A stretch of 43,005 bases of DNA from Chthonomonas calidirosea (GCA_945878775.1 CAMCUQ010000008.1:1-43005); one strand, 5' to 3'. Numbered from the stretch's first letter, positions 23,655-32,278 are shown. Notes: generated from the letters alone by a model not told the origin. Numbers and translations are program-made.

Positions 23655-25047
23655 GGATAGGCTCTTGTGCTTCTAAGGGAAGAGCTAAACGCTCAATATC
23701 GCCAAGGAAAGGGATCGCTCCAAAGCGTCCGTTTAAGTAGCCTTTTTCGATCTGTAAGTCAGGGCGAACTTTGAACTCTGCTAGAGAGTAGAGATGAGAA
23801 CTCCCCTCCTTGTCTTTCTCCACAAACCAAATCTCGTCCCGTCTTAATAGGTCTAAATCGAGTAGATTCGTGTCGTGCGTGGTGAAAAGGAGTTGAGTAT
23901 TGCCCTTGCACCCGAGCATCGTTTGTATGATCAGGCGTGAGATGTGGGGATGTAGGCGTCTATCTATTTCATCAATGACGTATACTTTCTCCCGCCCCTC
24001 ACTTGAGGAAAAGAGCATGGGAGTAAGGTTTAAGACACGCTGTGTTCCGTCTGACTCCTCACCAAAATCAAAATTAAAGTGTTGCCCTTCCTCACCAATA
24101 TGTTTAAGGAGAAGTTCAATAGTCACGAATTCTCCTTCTTTATTTGGAAGTAGAGTTATGAGAGGTAAGCCTCCGGCATGGATTTCGATGGATCGACCCG
24201 TCTCCTTTTTGTCCTGAGACGCTTTCATATCCTCTCGTAATTCGTTTACCAATTCTTCGGGAAGATTTGGGAGTAAATTTAAATCCAGCTTACTTTCGCG
24301 AGTGTCCACAGCATGAATACCTGTGTCAATACTCGATAGAATCCTACTGGCATACTCTTTAAGAGGTCCTATCCTATGCAAACCCGCAATAAGGTGATTA
24401 GCCGTTGGTTCCGCCTCAATGATGGTGAGTACAGAAGTAAACCAACTCCAAACAGGGAGCAACTCCTCCACTCTCTCCTTGATGTTCCCTTCAAAAATAG
24501 CTGTTAGCAGGAGCTGGTTAGAGCGTGTGTCTTCTGCCTTATAGCGTAAAAAGCTACCTTTTCTTCTGTTACCTTTTGTGAGGGAAGTCCCAAATTCGGC
24601 ATCCGTTTTTGATTCCTCTGAAGTAACACGCTCGAAATACTTCGCTTCTCTTCCTTTCTCATTAGCGTATAGAAATTCTTCTGCAACGCGGGAGGAGTTC
24701 AACGTAAAGCCGTAAGAATACTCCTTTTCTTGGTACAGAAAGTCAAACTGAAATCGTGAGTTGGGCTTAGGTTCAGACACCAACTTAAAAGGCGATACAG
24801 GAATTGCCTCGCCTGCCTGAGTGCCATTGAGTATAAAATCACGCGCAAACTGAATCGCTTTGATGATATTCGACTTGCCGGAGGCGTTCGCGCCGTAGAG
24901 AGCGGTAGCCCTTACTAGGCGTCGCTGAAGGGGCTTCTCATGCGTCACTATATGGGTAGGATGGGTGTCCTCTTTTGCCGCAAGAAAACTAAATATCGTC
25001 TTGTCTTTGAAAGACAGGAAATTCTCTACACTAAACTGGATTAACAT
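23647..25047 (-). CDS. rloA: RloA-like AAA/ABC-type ATPase of a defence pair
   Basis: A 466-aa ATPase of the AAA15/AAA_21 (OLD/RecF-like) group. The N-terminus LIQFSVENFLSFKD is typical, with Walker A GANASGKS (52-59), the signature-like ESDGTQR (331-337), Walker B VYVIDEID (355-362) and His391 in LFTTHD. The middle is a charged helical insertion, as in SMC-like ATPases. By eye the gene is more AT-rich than ileS next to it (one sampled line 38% against 55% G+C), which hints at transfer. AAGGAAG lies 8 nt before the ATG. In related systems the ATPase senses phage and controls the TOPRIM effector; that role is inferred here. Confidence 0.85.
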   Translation of the reverse strand: MLIQFSVENFLSFKDKTIFSFLAAKEDTHPTHIVTHEKPLQRRLVRATALYGANASGKSNIIKAIQFARDFILNGTQAGEAIPVSPFKLVSEPKPNSRFQFDFLYQEKEYSYGFTLNSSRVAEEFLYANEKGREAKYFERVTSEESKTDAEFGTSLTKGNRRKGSFLRYKAEDTRSNQLLLTAIFEGNIKERVEELLPVWSWFTSVLTIIEAEPTANHLIAGLHRIGPLKEYASRILSSIDTGIHAVDTRESKLDLNLLPNLPEELVNELREDMKASQDKKETGRSIEIHAGGLPLITLLPNKEGEFVTIELLLKHIGEEGQHFNFDFGEESDGTQRVLNLTPMLFSSSEGREKVYVIDEIDRRLHPHISRLIIQTMLGCKGNTQLLFTTHDTNLLDLDLLRRDEIWFVEKDKEGSSHLYSLAEFKVRPDLQIEKGYLNGRFGAIPFLGDIERLALPLEAQEPIHA

Positions 25048-25094
25048 AAGAGGTCTTCCTTTCGGAGGGAATCATATAATGATAGACGAAATGC

Positions 25095-25141
25095 ACAAAA
25101 AAAGTGCCTTTTTGGAGAAAAAATCTCTGGAAAGGTGCTTT
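25095..25141 (-). terminator. Second tandem terminator after ileS
   Basis: On the minus strand, an 11-bp stem (arms 25131-25141 and 25101-25111, two G-U pairs) extends by a further 5 bp across an internal 2x2 mismatch. It runs directly into a string of seven T (25103-25097). It lies 48 nt before the rloA start. Confidence 0.75.
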
Positions 25142-25168
25142 GTTATCTATTATTGCCCTTGCTAAGAT

Positions 25169-25208
25169 AAAAAAACAGTCTCTCCTTTGTATTCTAAAGA
25201 AGAGACTG
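25169..25208 (-). terminator. First rho-independent terminator of ileS
   Basis: On the minus strand, a 13-bp stem (CAGTCTC-TTCTTT paired with AAAGGA-GAGACTG, one G-U) with a 7-nt loop is followed at once by seven T (25175-25169). It begins 22 nt after the ileS stop codon. Confidence 0.88.
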
Positions 25209-25230
25209 GGCATTTCTCTTAGGGAGAAGG

Positions 25231-28119
25231 CTATGAAATTGCGTCGGCACAACGAACGCAGAGCGTGGGATGCGCTTCGACTGTTCCAACATCCTGACGG
25301 ATGAGCCAACACCGCGCACACTTCACGCCATCCGCAGAGCGAACCCTCAAATCGAGATCAAAGCTTCTGCCTCCAGTGCTTTCACTCTCGTGGAGAACTA
25401 CTTGAGAGACTAAAAAGAGTGTACTGAGCAACGACGCGCCAAATCCCACAAGAATTCCAAAGGTGCTAGTGTTAGCATTAATTTCAACACACGCCTCCAA
25501 CGGATTTCCGATCTGGTTCGCCTGTCGTGCCTCCTCCAAAGCTTTCTTCACCTCATCCCGTATGTGTAAGATTGTTGTCCAGTTCACAAACTTTTCAGAG
25601 TCAGCCTTTTCTTCTGGAAAGTCGGCAAGGTGTACGCTCTCCGCTTTATTCGGCGTCTTGAGGTATTCCCAAGCTTCATCCGTGGTATGAACGAGGACTG
25701 GAGCCAGCAAGCGTGCCAGAACGTCGGCTATCTGATGTAGTGCCGTTTGGGCAGAGCGTCTCTCTGTGGAGTCGGCACGAGAGGCGTAGAGCCTATCTTT
25801 GATTACATCCAGATAGAAAGCCGATAGTTCAACGGCACAGAAGTTGTGAACACTGGTGTAGACGCTATGAAACTCGTGTTTTTCATAGCCATCGGTTGCC
25901 TTCTCTACAACCTGCCGAAGCGCGTTCAGTATCCAGCGATCCAACTCCTGCATTTCGGCTTCAGGAACCGCATCTTGTGCAGGATCGAAGTCATAGAGGT
26001 TGTTTAATAGGAAGCGGAACGTGTTGCGAATACGTCGATAACTCTCTGCAACCTGTTTAATGACGTTATCGCCACACCCGACATCTTCCATGAAGTTTGT
26101 GGAGGCGACCCACCACCGCAACACATCTGCCCCATACTTCTCCGTGATCTCTAATGGGCTAACCACATTGCCGAGGCTTTTGTGCATAGCACGCCCCTGC
26201 TCATCGAGAGTCCAACCGTTTGTTACGACGGAGCAATAGGGTGCAGCACCTTTTGTGGCGACCGCGATCATCAAGGAGGAGTTGAACCAGCCACGATGCT
26301 GATCGCCTCCCTCAAGATAGAGGTCTGCGGGCCATTCCAGATCGTGCCATGTCTCTCTGTCTTCTAGTACAGCACGGTTCGTAGAGCCAGAATCGAACCA
26401 AACATCGAGAACATCGGTCTCTTTACGGAGTTGGGAGGCGTCGGCTCCACATTCAGGGCAGGTATAGCCTTGGGGTAGAATCGCTTCTGCTTTATGGTCA
26501 TACCATGCGTCGGAGCTTTCTCTTTGCACGAGTTCCACCACCGACTGTATAGCGCGCGCCTCAAGAATAGCCCCTCCGCAGGCGTTGCAGTAGAAGGCGG
26601 GTATTCCCACTCCCCACGACCGCTGGCGGCTTACACACCAGTCTGGACGGTTTGCTACCATACTGGTGATACGGTTGATGCTCTCGGCGGGATACCATTT
26701 CACGTCCCTTATGGCTTTGAGGGCTTCTTGGCGCAAATCGTTGTGATCGATGCTCATAAACCACTGCACTGTGGCTCGGAAGATGAGCGGGCTATGACAC
26801 CGCCAACAGTGTGGGTATTGATGCTCAATCTTGGTGACTTTGAGGAGGTTACCACTCTGGCTTAGAGCCGTGATAAGTGCCTTGTTTGCGGCACTATTCT
26901 CTTTTGAATGCCCGGTAGTGGTGACGCGCAAGCCCTTAAACTCGACTTCGTTGTAGGAGCCTGCCTCTGCGGTGTAGCATCCCGCAGAATCGACGGGATT
27001 CAACGCCTCTAGCCCATAGCGTAGCCCCGTGTCAAAGTCCTCTTTACCATGTCCCGGCGCGGTATGGACGATTCCTGTTCCTGCATCCATCGTCACATAG
27101 TCTGCAAAGACAACGGGTGAGACGCGTGGAAAGAGTGGGTGCTGAAAGACAAGCCCTTCTAACTCTTTGCCCGTCAGCGTTTTTACGATTTCGTATTCGG
27201 TCACTTTTATCGCGTTCATCACCGCTTCGGCAAGCGGTTTTGCAACGAGATAGTATCCTGTTTCTTCGCCCCGTTCGGCGCGGAGGAGTGCGTATTCTGC
27301 CTCTGGGTGGGCGGCGACTGCTAGGTTCGCAGGGATAGTCCAAGGGGTCGTCGTCCAGATGATGACATAGCAAGGAACGCCTTCTTCTCTTTTTCCCTCT
27401 TTTGCCGTAGCGGCATCGGAGAGAGCAAAAACCCCGTTTGGATCGTTCCAGAGTGGAAAACGAACGTAAATGGAGTTTGAGACATGGGCATCATACTCTA
27501 CCTCCGCGTCGGCAAGGGCGGTTTCACACGTGGCACACCACAGCACGGGCTTTAGTCCGCGATAGATGTAGCCTTTTGTTGCCAACTCCCCAAATACCTC
27601 GACGATTTTCGCCTCAAACCGATGGTTCATGGTAAGGTAGGGGTTGTCCCAATCTCCACGAACCCCCAAGCGTTTGAACTGTTCGCGCTGGATGTCTATC
27701 CATTGACGGGCATAGTCTCGACAAGCACGGCGTAGAGTGACTCTATCGGGGGTCTGCTTCTTCTCCCTGAAATCTTTGGAGACGGCGTTCTCGATAGGCA
27801 TTCCGTGGTTGTCCCACCCTGGCACATAGGGGGCATAGTACCCCGTCAGGCTTCGGTAGCGGATGATGACGTCTTTGGATATTTTGTTTAAGGCGTGACC
27901 GAGATGGATGTTCCCGTTGGAGTAGGGTGGTCCATCATGGAGAAGGAATTTTCCTTTGGGACAGGGTTTCTCTAGGCTTTTCCTATAGAGTCCGATCTCT
28001 TCCCACCGCTTTTGGCGTTCGGGTTCCTTCGTGGGGAGGTTGCCCCGTTGCGGAAAGGCTCCGGGGTCTTTGTCGCTGAGGGTGATGTTCAGCGTACTAC
28101 GATAGTCGTTTGTAGACAT
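25231..28119 (-). CDS. ileS: Isoleucyl-tRNA synthetase
   Basis: Charges tRNA-Ile and edits valine. The 962-aa class I synthetase has the HIGH-type motif HLGH (72-75), the KMSKS equivalent in AMHKSLGN, the CP1 editing domain, an anticodon-binding domain (from about 690), and a C-terminal zinc knuckle with CARCW..C..C. This matches the bacterial IleS type of normal length. AAGGA lies 9 nt before the ATG. I searched the leader for a T-box and found none, so amino-acid-specific attenuation is not supported. Two terminators follow. Confidence 0.97.
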   Translation of the reverse strand: MSTNDYRSTLNITLSDKDPGAFPQRGNLPTKEPERQKRWEEIGLYRKSLEKPCPKGKFLLHDGPPYSNGNIHLGHALNKISKDVIIRYRSLTGYYAPYVPGWDNHGMPIENAVSKDFREKKQTPDRVTLRRACRDYARQWIDIQREQFKRLGVRGDWDNPYLTMNHRFEAKIVEVFGELATKGYIYRGLKPVLWCATCETALADAEVEYDAHVSNSIYVRFPLWNDPNGVFALSDAATAKEGKREEGVPCYVIIWTTTPWTIPANLAVAAHPEAEYALLRAERGEETGYYLVAKPLAEAVMNAIKVTEYEIVKTLTGKELEGLVFQHPLFPRVSPVVFADYVTMDAGTGIVHTAPGHGKEDFDTGLRYGLEALNPVDSAGCYTAEAGSYNEVEFKGLRVTTTGHSKENSAANKALITALSQSGNLLKVTKIEHQYPHCWRCHSPLIFRATVQWFMSIDHNDLRQEALKAIRDVKWYPAESINRITSMVANRPDWCVSRQRSWGVGIPAFYCNACGGAILEARAIQSVVELVQRESSDAWYDHKAEAILPQGYTCPECGADASQLRKETDVLDVWFDSGSTNRAVLEDRETWHDLEWPADLYLEGGDQHRGWFNSSLMIAVATKGAAPYCSVVTNGWTLDEQGRAMHKSLGNVVSPLEITEKYGADVLRWWVASTNFMEDVGCGDNVIKQVAESYRRIRNTFRFLLNNLYDFDPAQDAVPEAEMQELDRWILNALRQVVEKATDGYEKHEFHSVYTSVHNFCAVELSAFYLDVIKDRLYASRADSTERRSAQTALHQIADVLARLLAPVLVHTTDEAWEYLKTPNKAESVHLADFPEEKADSEKFVNWTTILHIRDEVKKALEEARQANQIGNPLEACVEINANTSTFGILVGFGASLLSTLFLVSQVVLHESESTGGRSFDLDLRVRSADGVKCARCWLIRQDVGTVEAHPTLCVRCADAIS

Positions 28120-28426
28120 GAATGGCGTTCCTTCGATCTCGAAAAGGCGGTCATGATTGTGGCAGGCACAAAGATACCTGACTCACTCTGTGGGTAGAAA
28201 CATGGAAAAAGGAGGCACAATAAAAAGCGCAACGGAGAGCAGAGTGCATCTCCTTCGCGCAAGAGGACGGCGACAACGGGGAGTTTTGGAAGTGGCGGTC
28301 AGTTCCCCGAGGTCGCCTGCGGAATCTCAATAATGGTTGCCCAAGAGACGCTCAATGCACCAGTATTTGTTATGGGGCGTATCTGGGTTAAGATTCGCAT
28401 GGGTTCGGGTTCCTTTTTCAGCAGGA
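28120..28426. other. Intergenic leader of ileS
   Basis: About 307 bases between the minus-strand genes. It holds an intrinsic terminator-like structure (28222-28260) and otherwise nothing I recognise: no T-box, no tRNA and no clear promoter hexamers for ileS. Confidence 0.5.
28222..28260 (-). terminator. Terminator or attenuator upstream of ileS
   Basis: A 12-bp stem with one mismatch and one G-U (arms 28249-28260 and 28227-28238) is followed by five T (28226-28222) on the minus strand. It either ends the upstream transcript about 170 nt past its stop codon or attenuates ileS; the sequence alone does not decide. Confidence 0.6.
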
Positions 28427-28942
28427 TTATTTGGTAAACTGAAAACTGGTGAGTATCTTGTCACATATCGGGTCGTAGCGTTTGTGCTGTGCGACCGGGT
28501 TTGTAAAAGTGAGTTCGTAGGCACGGCGTTTATAGAAGCAGACGACCTGCCGTGTCTCTATTCCTTTGGCGTTTTGGCTAGTGAGGGTAACGCGCCATGT
28601 GTAGGCGGTTTTGCCTCCCAGCTTAGTCTGCACGATGGGGGTCATTTTCCCCTGTGTTTTGTATGCCTTCTCGACCTCTTTGAGGAACTTCTGCTCTTGT
28701 CCTGCTTCGACGGGTGCTCCGTGAAAATTGACATAGAAGTTCGGCGCAAAGCCCTCTGTCACGACCGCTTTGTAGGCGATCATGGGGCGCGGTAGAGTGT
28801 CAATTTTTGTCCAGCCCTGCGGAGGTTGGAAAGCGTAATTCATCTGCTTATCCACATAGCGGGTGGATGGGGCAGGTTTCTGCTGTGCAAAAACAGGGCA
28901 GATCGCTACAAGAACCGCTAAAATCCCCAAGAATCGACGCAT
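28427..28942 (-). CDS. Secreted PsbP/DcrB-like protein
   Basis: A 171-aa exported protein: signal peptide 1-19 (cleavage near FAQ), then an alpha-beta domain starting with the pattern Y-A-F-Q-P-P-Q-G-W-T-K, as in PsbP-like and DUF1795/DcrB proteins. The C-terminus has YELTFTNPV..HKRYDPICDKILTSFQF, the usual closing motif of that fold. The function is unknown. It has a perfect sigma70 promoter (28999-29028) and an unusual small hairpin between Shine-Dalgarno and ATG. Confidence 0.72.
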   Translation of the reverse strand: MRRFLGILAVLVAICPVFAQQKPAPSTRYVDKQMNYAFQPPQGWTKIDTLPRPMIAYKAVVTEGFAPNFYVNFHGAPVEAGQEQKFLKEVEKAYKTQGKMTPIVQTKLGGKTAYTWRVTLTSQNAKGIETRQVVCFYKRRAYELTFTNPVAQHKRYDPICDKILTSFQFTK

Positions 28943-28964
28943 AGATTTGTGTAAATCTCTCCTT
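28943..28964 (-). promoter_or_regulatory. Shine-Dalgarno separated from ATG by a hairpin
   Basis: AAGGAGAG (28964-28957) lies 16 nt from the ATG when measured from GGAG, too far for a normal site. The spacer is itself a hairpin (AGATTT-ACAC-AAATCT, 28958-28943) that, when folded, brings the ribosome site next to the start codon. Confidence 0.45.
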
Positions 28965-28998
28965 CGAGTTCGACTCCAAAGGTCTACTCACTAAAGAT

Positions 28999-29028
28999 AT
29001 TATACACCTCTCTCTCGCTCTCTGTCAA
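28999..29028 (-). promoter_or_regulatory. Consensus sigma70 promoter
   Basis: A perfect -35 TTGACA (29028-29023) and a perfect -10 TATAAT (29004-28999) with an 18-bp spacer of GA repeats. It drives the minus-strand gene starting at 28942 with a leader near 50 nt. Confidence 0.8.
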
Positions 29029-29173
29029 ATGTCGCGAAGGGAATGGGCTTTGTCTTTAGAAGTGGAGCACCATTTGCCCTTTGGTTCTGCAAAATGGCGC
29101 AGGGTATCGTGGGCTCTAGCTTCTTCTGTCATAATGTAAGCGATGAGAATTTTGTATACTTTGGAGAGATAGA

Positions 29174-29881
29174 ATGAACAGGTTTTGGCATAGAGTAGGA
29201 CACCGAGGGGCGCCTTCCAGCTATCCCGCAAACACGCTCAAGAGTTTTGCTCAGGCGATAGAGATGGGGTGTACGATGGTGGAATGTGATATTCGGCAGT
29301 CGTTGGATGGCGTTTTAGTACTCGCACATGATGAAAGCGTGAAGGACACTCAGGGGCAGGAATACGTGCTTGCTGAGTGGACGGCAGAGCGACTCCATGC
29401 GCTCGATTTGGGAGCAGGGCAAGGGGTTCCCACGTTGGAGGAGCTAGTGCACCTTGTGCAGGGGCGTTGTGCGCTTATGGCAGACATGAAGTGTGAGGGG
29501 GGAGGGGTAGAGGAGAAGGTTATTGAGAAGCTTGCGCCTCTCACGGTAGAAGCAAAGCTAGTTCCCGGTGCGGGAGTAGAGAGCCGAAAACGGTTTCAAG
29601 CAATAGACCCAACGCTTCCTCTCTCCCTGAGCCTCAATCTATTGGAGGGGAAGCAACTAGAGCAAGAGGATTGGCTCGAATGGGTGGTGAGTCTGAAAGT
29701 ACAGGCAGTGACATGGCAATACCCTCTGCTCACCTCAAAACGGGTTCAAGGGCTACAGGATAGGGGGCTAAAGGTCTTTGCTTGGACAGTGGATGACTAC
29801 GAGGTTATGCGCCAGATGCGGGTACTCGGCGTGGACGGAATCATCAGTAATCGAACCGAGTGGCTTTGTGAGCTTGCCTAA
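29174..29881 (+). CDS. Glycerophosphodiester phosphodiesterase
   Basis: Hydrolyses glycerophosphodiesters to glycerol 3-phosphate and an alcohol. The 235-aa protein has the GDPD catalytic set: H10-R11 in GHRGAPSSYPANT, E37 and D39 in VECDIRQSLDG, and H52 in LAHDES. The C-terminal VFAWTVDDYEVMRQM..GVDGIISN motif is also present. No signal peptide, so it is the cytoplasmic (UgpQ-like) form. GGAGAG lies 6 nt before the ATG. TATACT at 29155-29160 could be a -10, but its start point would remove the Shine-Dalgarno. Confidence 0.93.
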   Translation: MNRFWHRVGHRGAPSSYPANTLKSFAQAIEMGCTMVECDIRQSLDGVLVLAHDESVKDTQGQEYVLAEWTAERLHALDLGAGQGVPTLEELVHLVQGRCALMADMKCEGGGVEEKVIEKLAPLTVEAKLVPGAGVESRKRFQAIDPTLPLSLSLNLLEGKQLEQEDWLEWVVSLKVQAVTWQYPLLTSKRVQGLQDRGLKVFAWTVDDYEVMRQMRVLGVDGIISNRTEWLCELA

Positions 29882-29978
29882 TCGTCATCGCCTCTGTTGT
29901 TAATAGTGTACCGTTGGTACTTTGTGGTTTGATGATACCATGCTCATGAATTTTAGGATTTTAGAGATAGAGCATTTA

Positions 29979-30758
29979 CTACAGATTCCGCGTGGCTACA
30001 ATCTCTAATGCGTGGCTACGATCCCCCGTACAGGAGATTCGGCGTGGAGCCTCGATAATATTGAGGGCGTACCCTAAGTCGGTATAGAGGGTTGAAACCC
30101 GCTCTGTTGCTTGGTTGGAAGCAACGACGGGACCAGGGTGCTCTGCTGCCCAGTGTGCCAAACGTACTTGATCACCCCACTTGAAATCGTCTTTGGCATA
30201 GCGCGTGAAGGGAGTATCGAAAGGTGGGTCAAGATACAAAAAATCGTCTGAACGTAGCTCCAGTGTCTGGAAATCCTTACATTGGAACTCCCAGGAGGTC
30301 AGGAGAGGGGCATATTCTCGGAAATCACGCCTGTAGTAGATGGTTTTGTGTTTGCCAAAGGGAACATTGAATTTGCCCTTACTGTTAAATCGGCAAAGAC
30401 CATTAAAGCAAGTACGATTCAGGTAGTAGAAGAGGGAGGCTTGTTCTTTGCCACAGGAACCCTCGTCTTGAATCAATTGGTTAAACCTCTCACGCGCTTT
30501 ATAGAAACATTCTGAATCGTTTTCCATCTCTATTTCAAGGGTAAAGCCTTGGCTTAACTGTTTGTAGAAGTTTATGGTATGTGGGTTTGAATCGTTCAAA
30601 AGAGCGCATTGGGGAAGTAAGCCTAAACTGACGGCTAATCCTCCTGCGAAGGGTTCCACCAAACGGCGATGCCGATGGGAGGCATATAGCTCTCGCAGGC
30701 GTGGAACAAGATGTGTTTTGCCTCCTGCCCACTTCAAGGCAGGCTTCAACTCTTGCAC
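29979..30758 (-). CDS. D12-class N6-adenine DNA methyltransferase (Dam-like)
   Basis: Methylates adenine in DNA using S-adenosylmethionine. The 259-aa protein has the Dam/DpnM motifs: KWAGGK (9-14), EPFAGG (35-40, the AdoMet loop), the helical target-recognition segment with YYLNRTCFNGLCRFN, and the catalytic motif DPPF (177-180). The usual form is DPPY; the Phe change keeps the aromatic ring that stacks on the flipped base. GTG start, with AAGGA 9 nt upstream. No restriction endonuclease is adjacent, so it is an orphan methylase or the rest of a lost system. GATC specificity is likely but not readable. Confidence 0.88.
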   Translation of the reverse strand: MQELKPALKWAGGKTHLVPRLRELYASHRHRRLVEPFAGGLAVSLGLLPQCALLNDSNPHTINFYKQLSQGFTLEIEMENDSECFYKARERFNQLIQDEGSCGKEQASLFYYLNRTCFNGLCRFNSKGKFNVPFGKHKTIYYRRDFREYAPLLTSWEFQCKDFQTLELRSDDFLYLDPPFDTPFTRYAKDDFKWGDQVRLAHWAAEHPGPVVASNQATERVSTLYTDLGYALNIIEAPRRISCTGDRSHALEIVATRNL

Positions 30759-30797
30759 GATCAGTATCCTTTCGTCTCTCTTCTCCTAATGGTTTGG

Positions 30798-30803
30798 ATT
30801 ATA
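30798..30803 (-). promoter_or_regulatory. -10 box of the dam-like gene
   Basis: TATAAT on the minus strand, 40 nt before the GTG start, without a convincing -35. Confidence 0.35.
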
Positions 30804-30868
30804 CCCTGTATTGCATATTCACCCGATGACGGTTTTGTGATAAGGAGAGACAAGTTGATCAGAAGATT

Positions 30869-30899
30869 TTGACGCTGGTGCGTGTGTATTGGGTACAAT
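30869..30899 (+). promoter_or_regulatory. Promoter of the larA-like gene
   Basis: -35 TTGACG (30869-30874), 19-bp spacer, -10 TACAAT (30894-30899). The spacer is long, which would weaken it. The predicted leader is about 35 nt. Confidence 0.5.
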
Positions 30900-30940
30900 G
30901 AAGGTAATAGAATGAAAGCGAAGAGGGGATATTAAAGGCG

Positions 30941-32212
30941 ATGCGTGTGAGACTAGATTATGGCAAAGAGGGGCTAGAAGTAAACCTACCCGATGCCAAC
31001 CTGAAAGCCGTTTTGGGATTGCAGGAGGCGGTAGCCTTGCAGAATCCAGAAACTCATATACGAAATGCTATACGCTATCCCATCGCCTCCGCACCGCTTG
31101 CGGATGTGGCACGAGGACGCCGAGATGCCTGCATTGTGATTTGTGACATTACGCGCCCCATTCCTAATGAAACGCTGCTTCTGCCTGTGCTTGAAACTCT
31201 GCACAAAGCGAACATTCCCGCAGAACGCATTTCGATTCTCATCGCAACTGGAACCCATCGTCCGAATCTGGGGGCAGAACTAGAGGCGCTTATTGGCAGC
31301 GAGATTGCCAACCAGTACACAATAATAAACCACGATTCGAAGGATATATCACAACACCGTTTTCTAGGAAATTCGCCAAATGGGGTTCCTGTTTGGTTGG
31401 ATAAAGCGTATACCGATGCGGACCTCAAGATCACTATTGGGCTAATAGAGCCGCACTTTATGGCAGGATTTTCGGGGGGGCGCAAACTGGTAATGCCGGG
31501 CATTGCCCACTTCTCCACCATTCAGCGTTGGCATTGTCCCCGCTTCCTAGAATCGCCTCTCGCTACCAACGGCGTAGTAGAGGGAAACCCTGTGCATGAG
31601 GAGAATCTGGCGATTGCTCGCATGGCGAAGCCAGATTTTATTGTGGACGTCACGCTGGATGCGGCGAACCAGATCACGGGAGTATTCGCAGGAGATATGT
31701 GGTATGCATGGCGTGAGGGAGTCACCTTTGCGGAGAAAAACGTGCGAGCAAAAGTGACAGAGCCTGCCGATATTGTGGTGACAAGTGGTGCTGGCTATCC
31801 TTTAGACGCCACCTTCTACCAAACAGTTAAAGGGATTGTGGGTGCGCTTCCTGCCGTGAAGCGGGGAGGTACGATCCTTATTGCCTCCCAGTGTGCCGAG
31901 GGGGTGGGAAGCCCCGACTTCACTCGTGTGTTACAAGAGATAGAGGATTTAGAGGTGTTTGTAGAGTATATCTCACAGCCAGAGGTTTTTCTGCCGGAAG
32001 AGTGGCAGGTGGAAGAACTCGCCAAAGCGGTTCGTCATGCGAACGTAATCTGTGTGGCAAAGGGAATCTCCAACGAGTCACTTGCCCGCTGTTTTGTGAC
32101 TCCGGCAGATACTGTGGAAGAGGGGCTTCGACTTGCTTTTGAACGCCAAGGGCAGAATGCAAGCCTTATAGCCATTCCAAGAGGTCCCTACGTTATCCCT
32201 ACGAGAGCCTAA
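30941..32212 (+). CDS. larA: LarA-family nickel-pincer-cofactor racemase
   Basis: A 423-aa LarA/DUF2088 protein. Lactate racemase LarA of Lactobacillus plantarum uses H108, H174, K184 and H200; the equivalents here are H106 (ATGTHRP), H172 (EPHFMAG), K182 (GGRKLVMPG) and H198 (RWH), with D69 and R72 in the DITRP segment. All metal- and cofactor-binding positions I can check are kept. LarA homologues act on many 2-hydroxy acids, so lactate is only one candidate. The cofactor-making genes larB, larC and larE are not in this window. Confidence 0.9.
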   Translation: MRVRLDYGKEGLEVNLPDANLKAVLGLQEAVALQNPETHIRNAIRYPIASAPLADVARGRRDACIVICDITRPIPNETLLLPVLETLHKANIPAERISILIATGTHRPNLGAELEALIGSEIANQYTIINHDSKDISQHRFLGNSPNGVPVWLDKAYTDADLKITIGLIEPHFMAGFSGGRKLVMPGIAHFSTIQRWHCPRFLESPLATNGVVEGNPVHEENLAIARMAKPDFIVDVTLDAANQITGVFAGDMWYAWREGVTFAEKNVRAKVTEPADIVVTSGAGYPLDATFYQTVKGIVGALPAVKRGGTILIASQCAEGVGSPDFTRVLQEIEDLEVFVEYISQPEVFLPEEWQVEELAKAVRHANVICVAKGISNESLARCFVTPADTVEEGLRLAFERQGQNASLIAIPRGPYVIPTRA

Positions 32213-32230
32213 AGCATAAAATTTTAGTAG

Positions 32231-32278
32231 ACGTTCTGTGCGAGAGGGAATAGTGCTTGATTTTTATAAACAGAACGT
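32231..32278. promoter_or_regulatory. Inverted repeat around the TPR-gene promoter
   Basis: ACGTTCTGT (32231-32239) and ACAGAACGT (32270-32278) form a perfect 9-bp inverted repeat 30 bp apart. The right arm lies in the promoter spacer, and the left arm upstream of the -35. It could be a pair of operator half-sites. Confidence 0.4.

Noticed and set aside
28120-28426. T-box riboswitch before ileS
   Set aside because: No GGTGG-type T-box sequence or antiterminator was found on the minus strand; only a plain terminator-like stem is seen.
29908-29920. GTACC-GTT-GGTAC hairpin after the glycerophosphodiesterase gene
   Set aside because: The stem is only 5 bp with no following T-run, so it is not supported as a terminator.
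29990-30025. 14-bp near-direct repeat with GCGTGGCTAC at the end of the dam-like gene
   Set aside because: Both copies are coding for the conserved C-terminus (SHALEIVATRN), so the repeat is probably chance.
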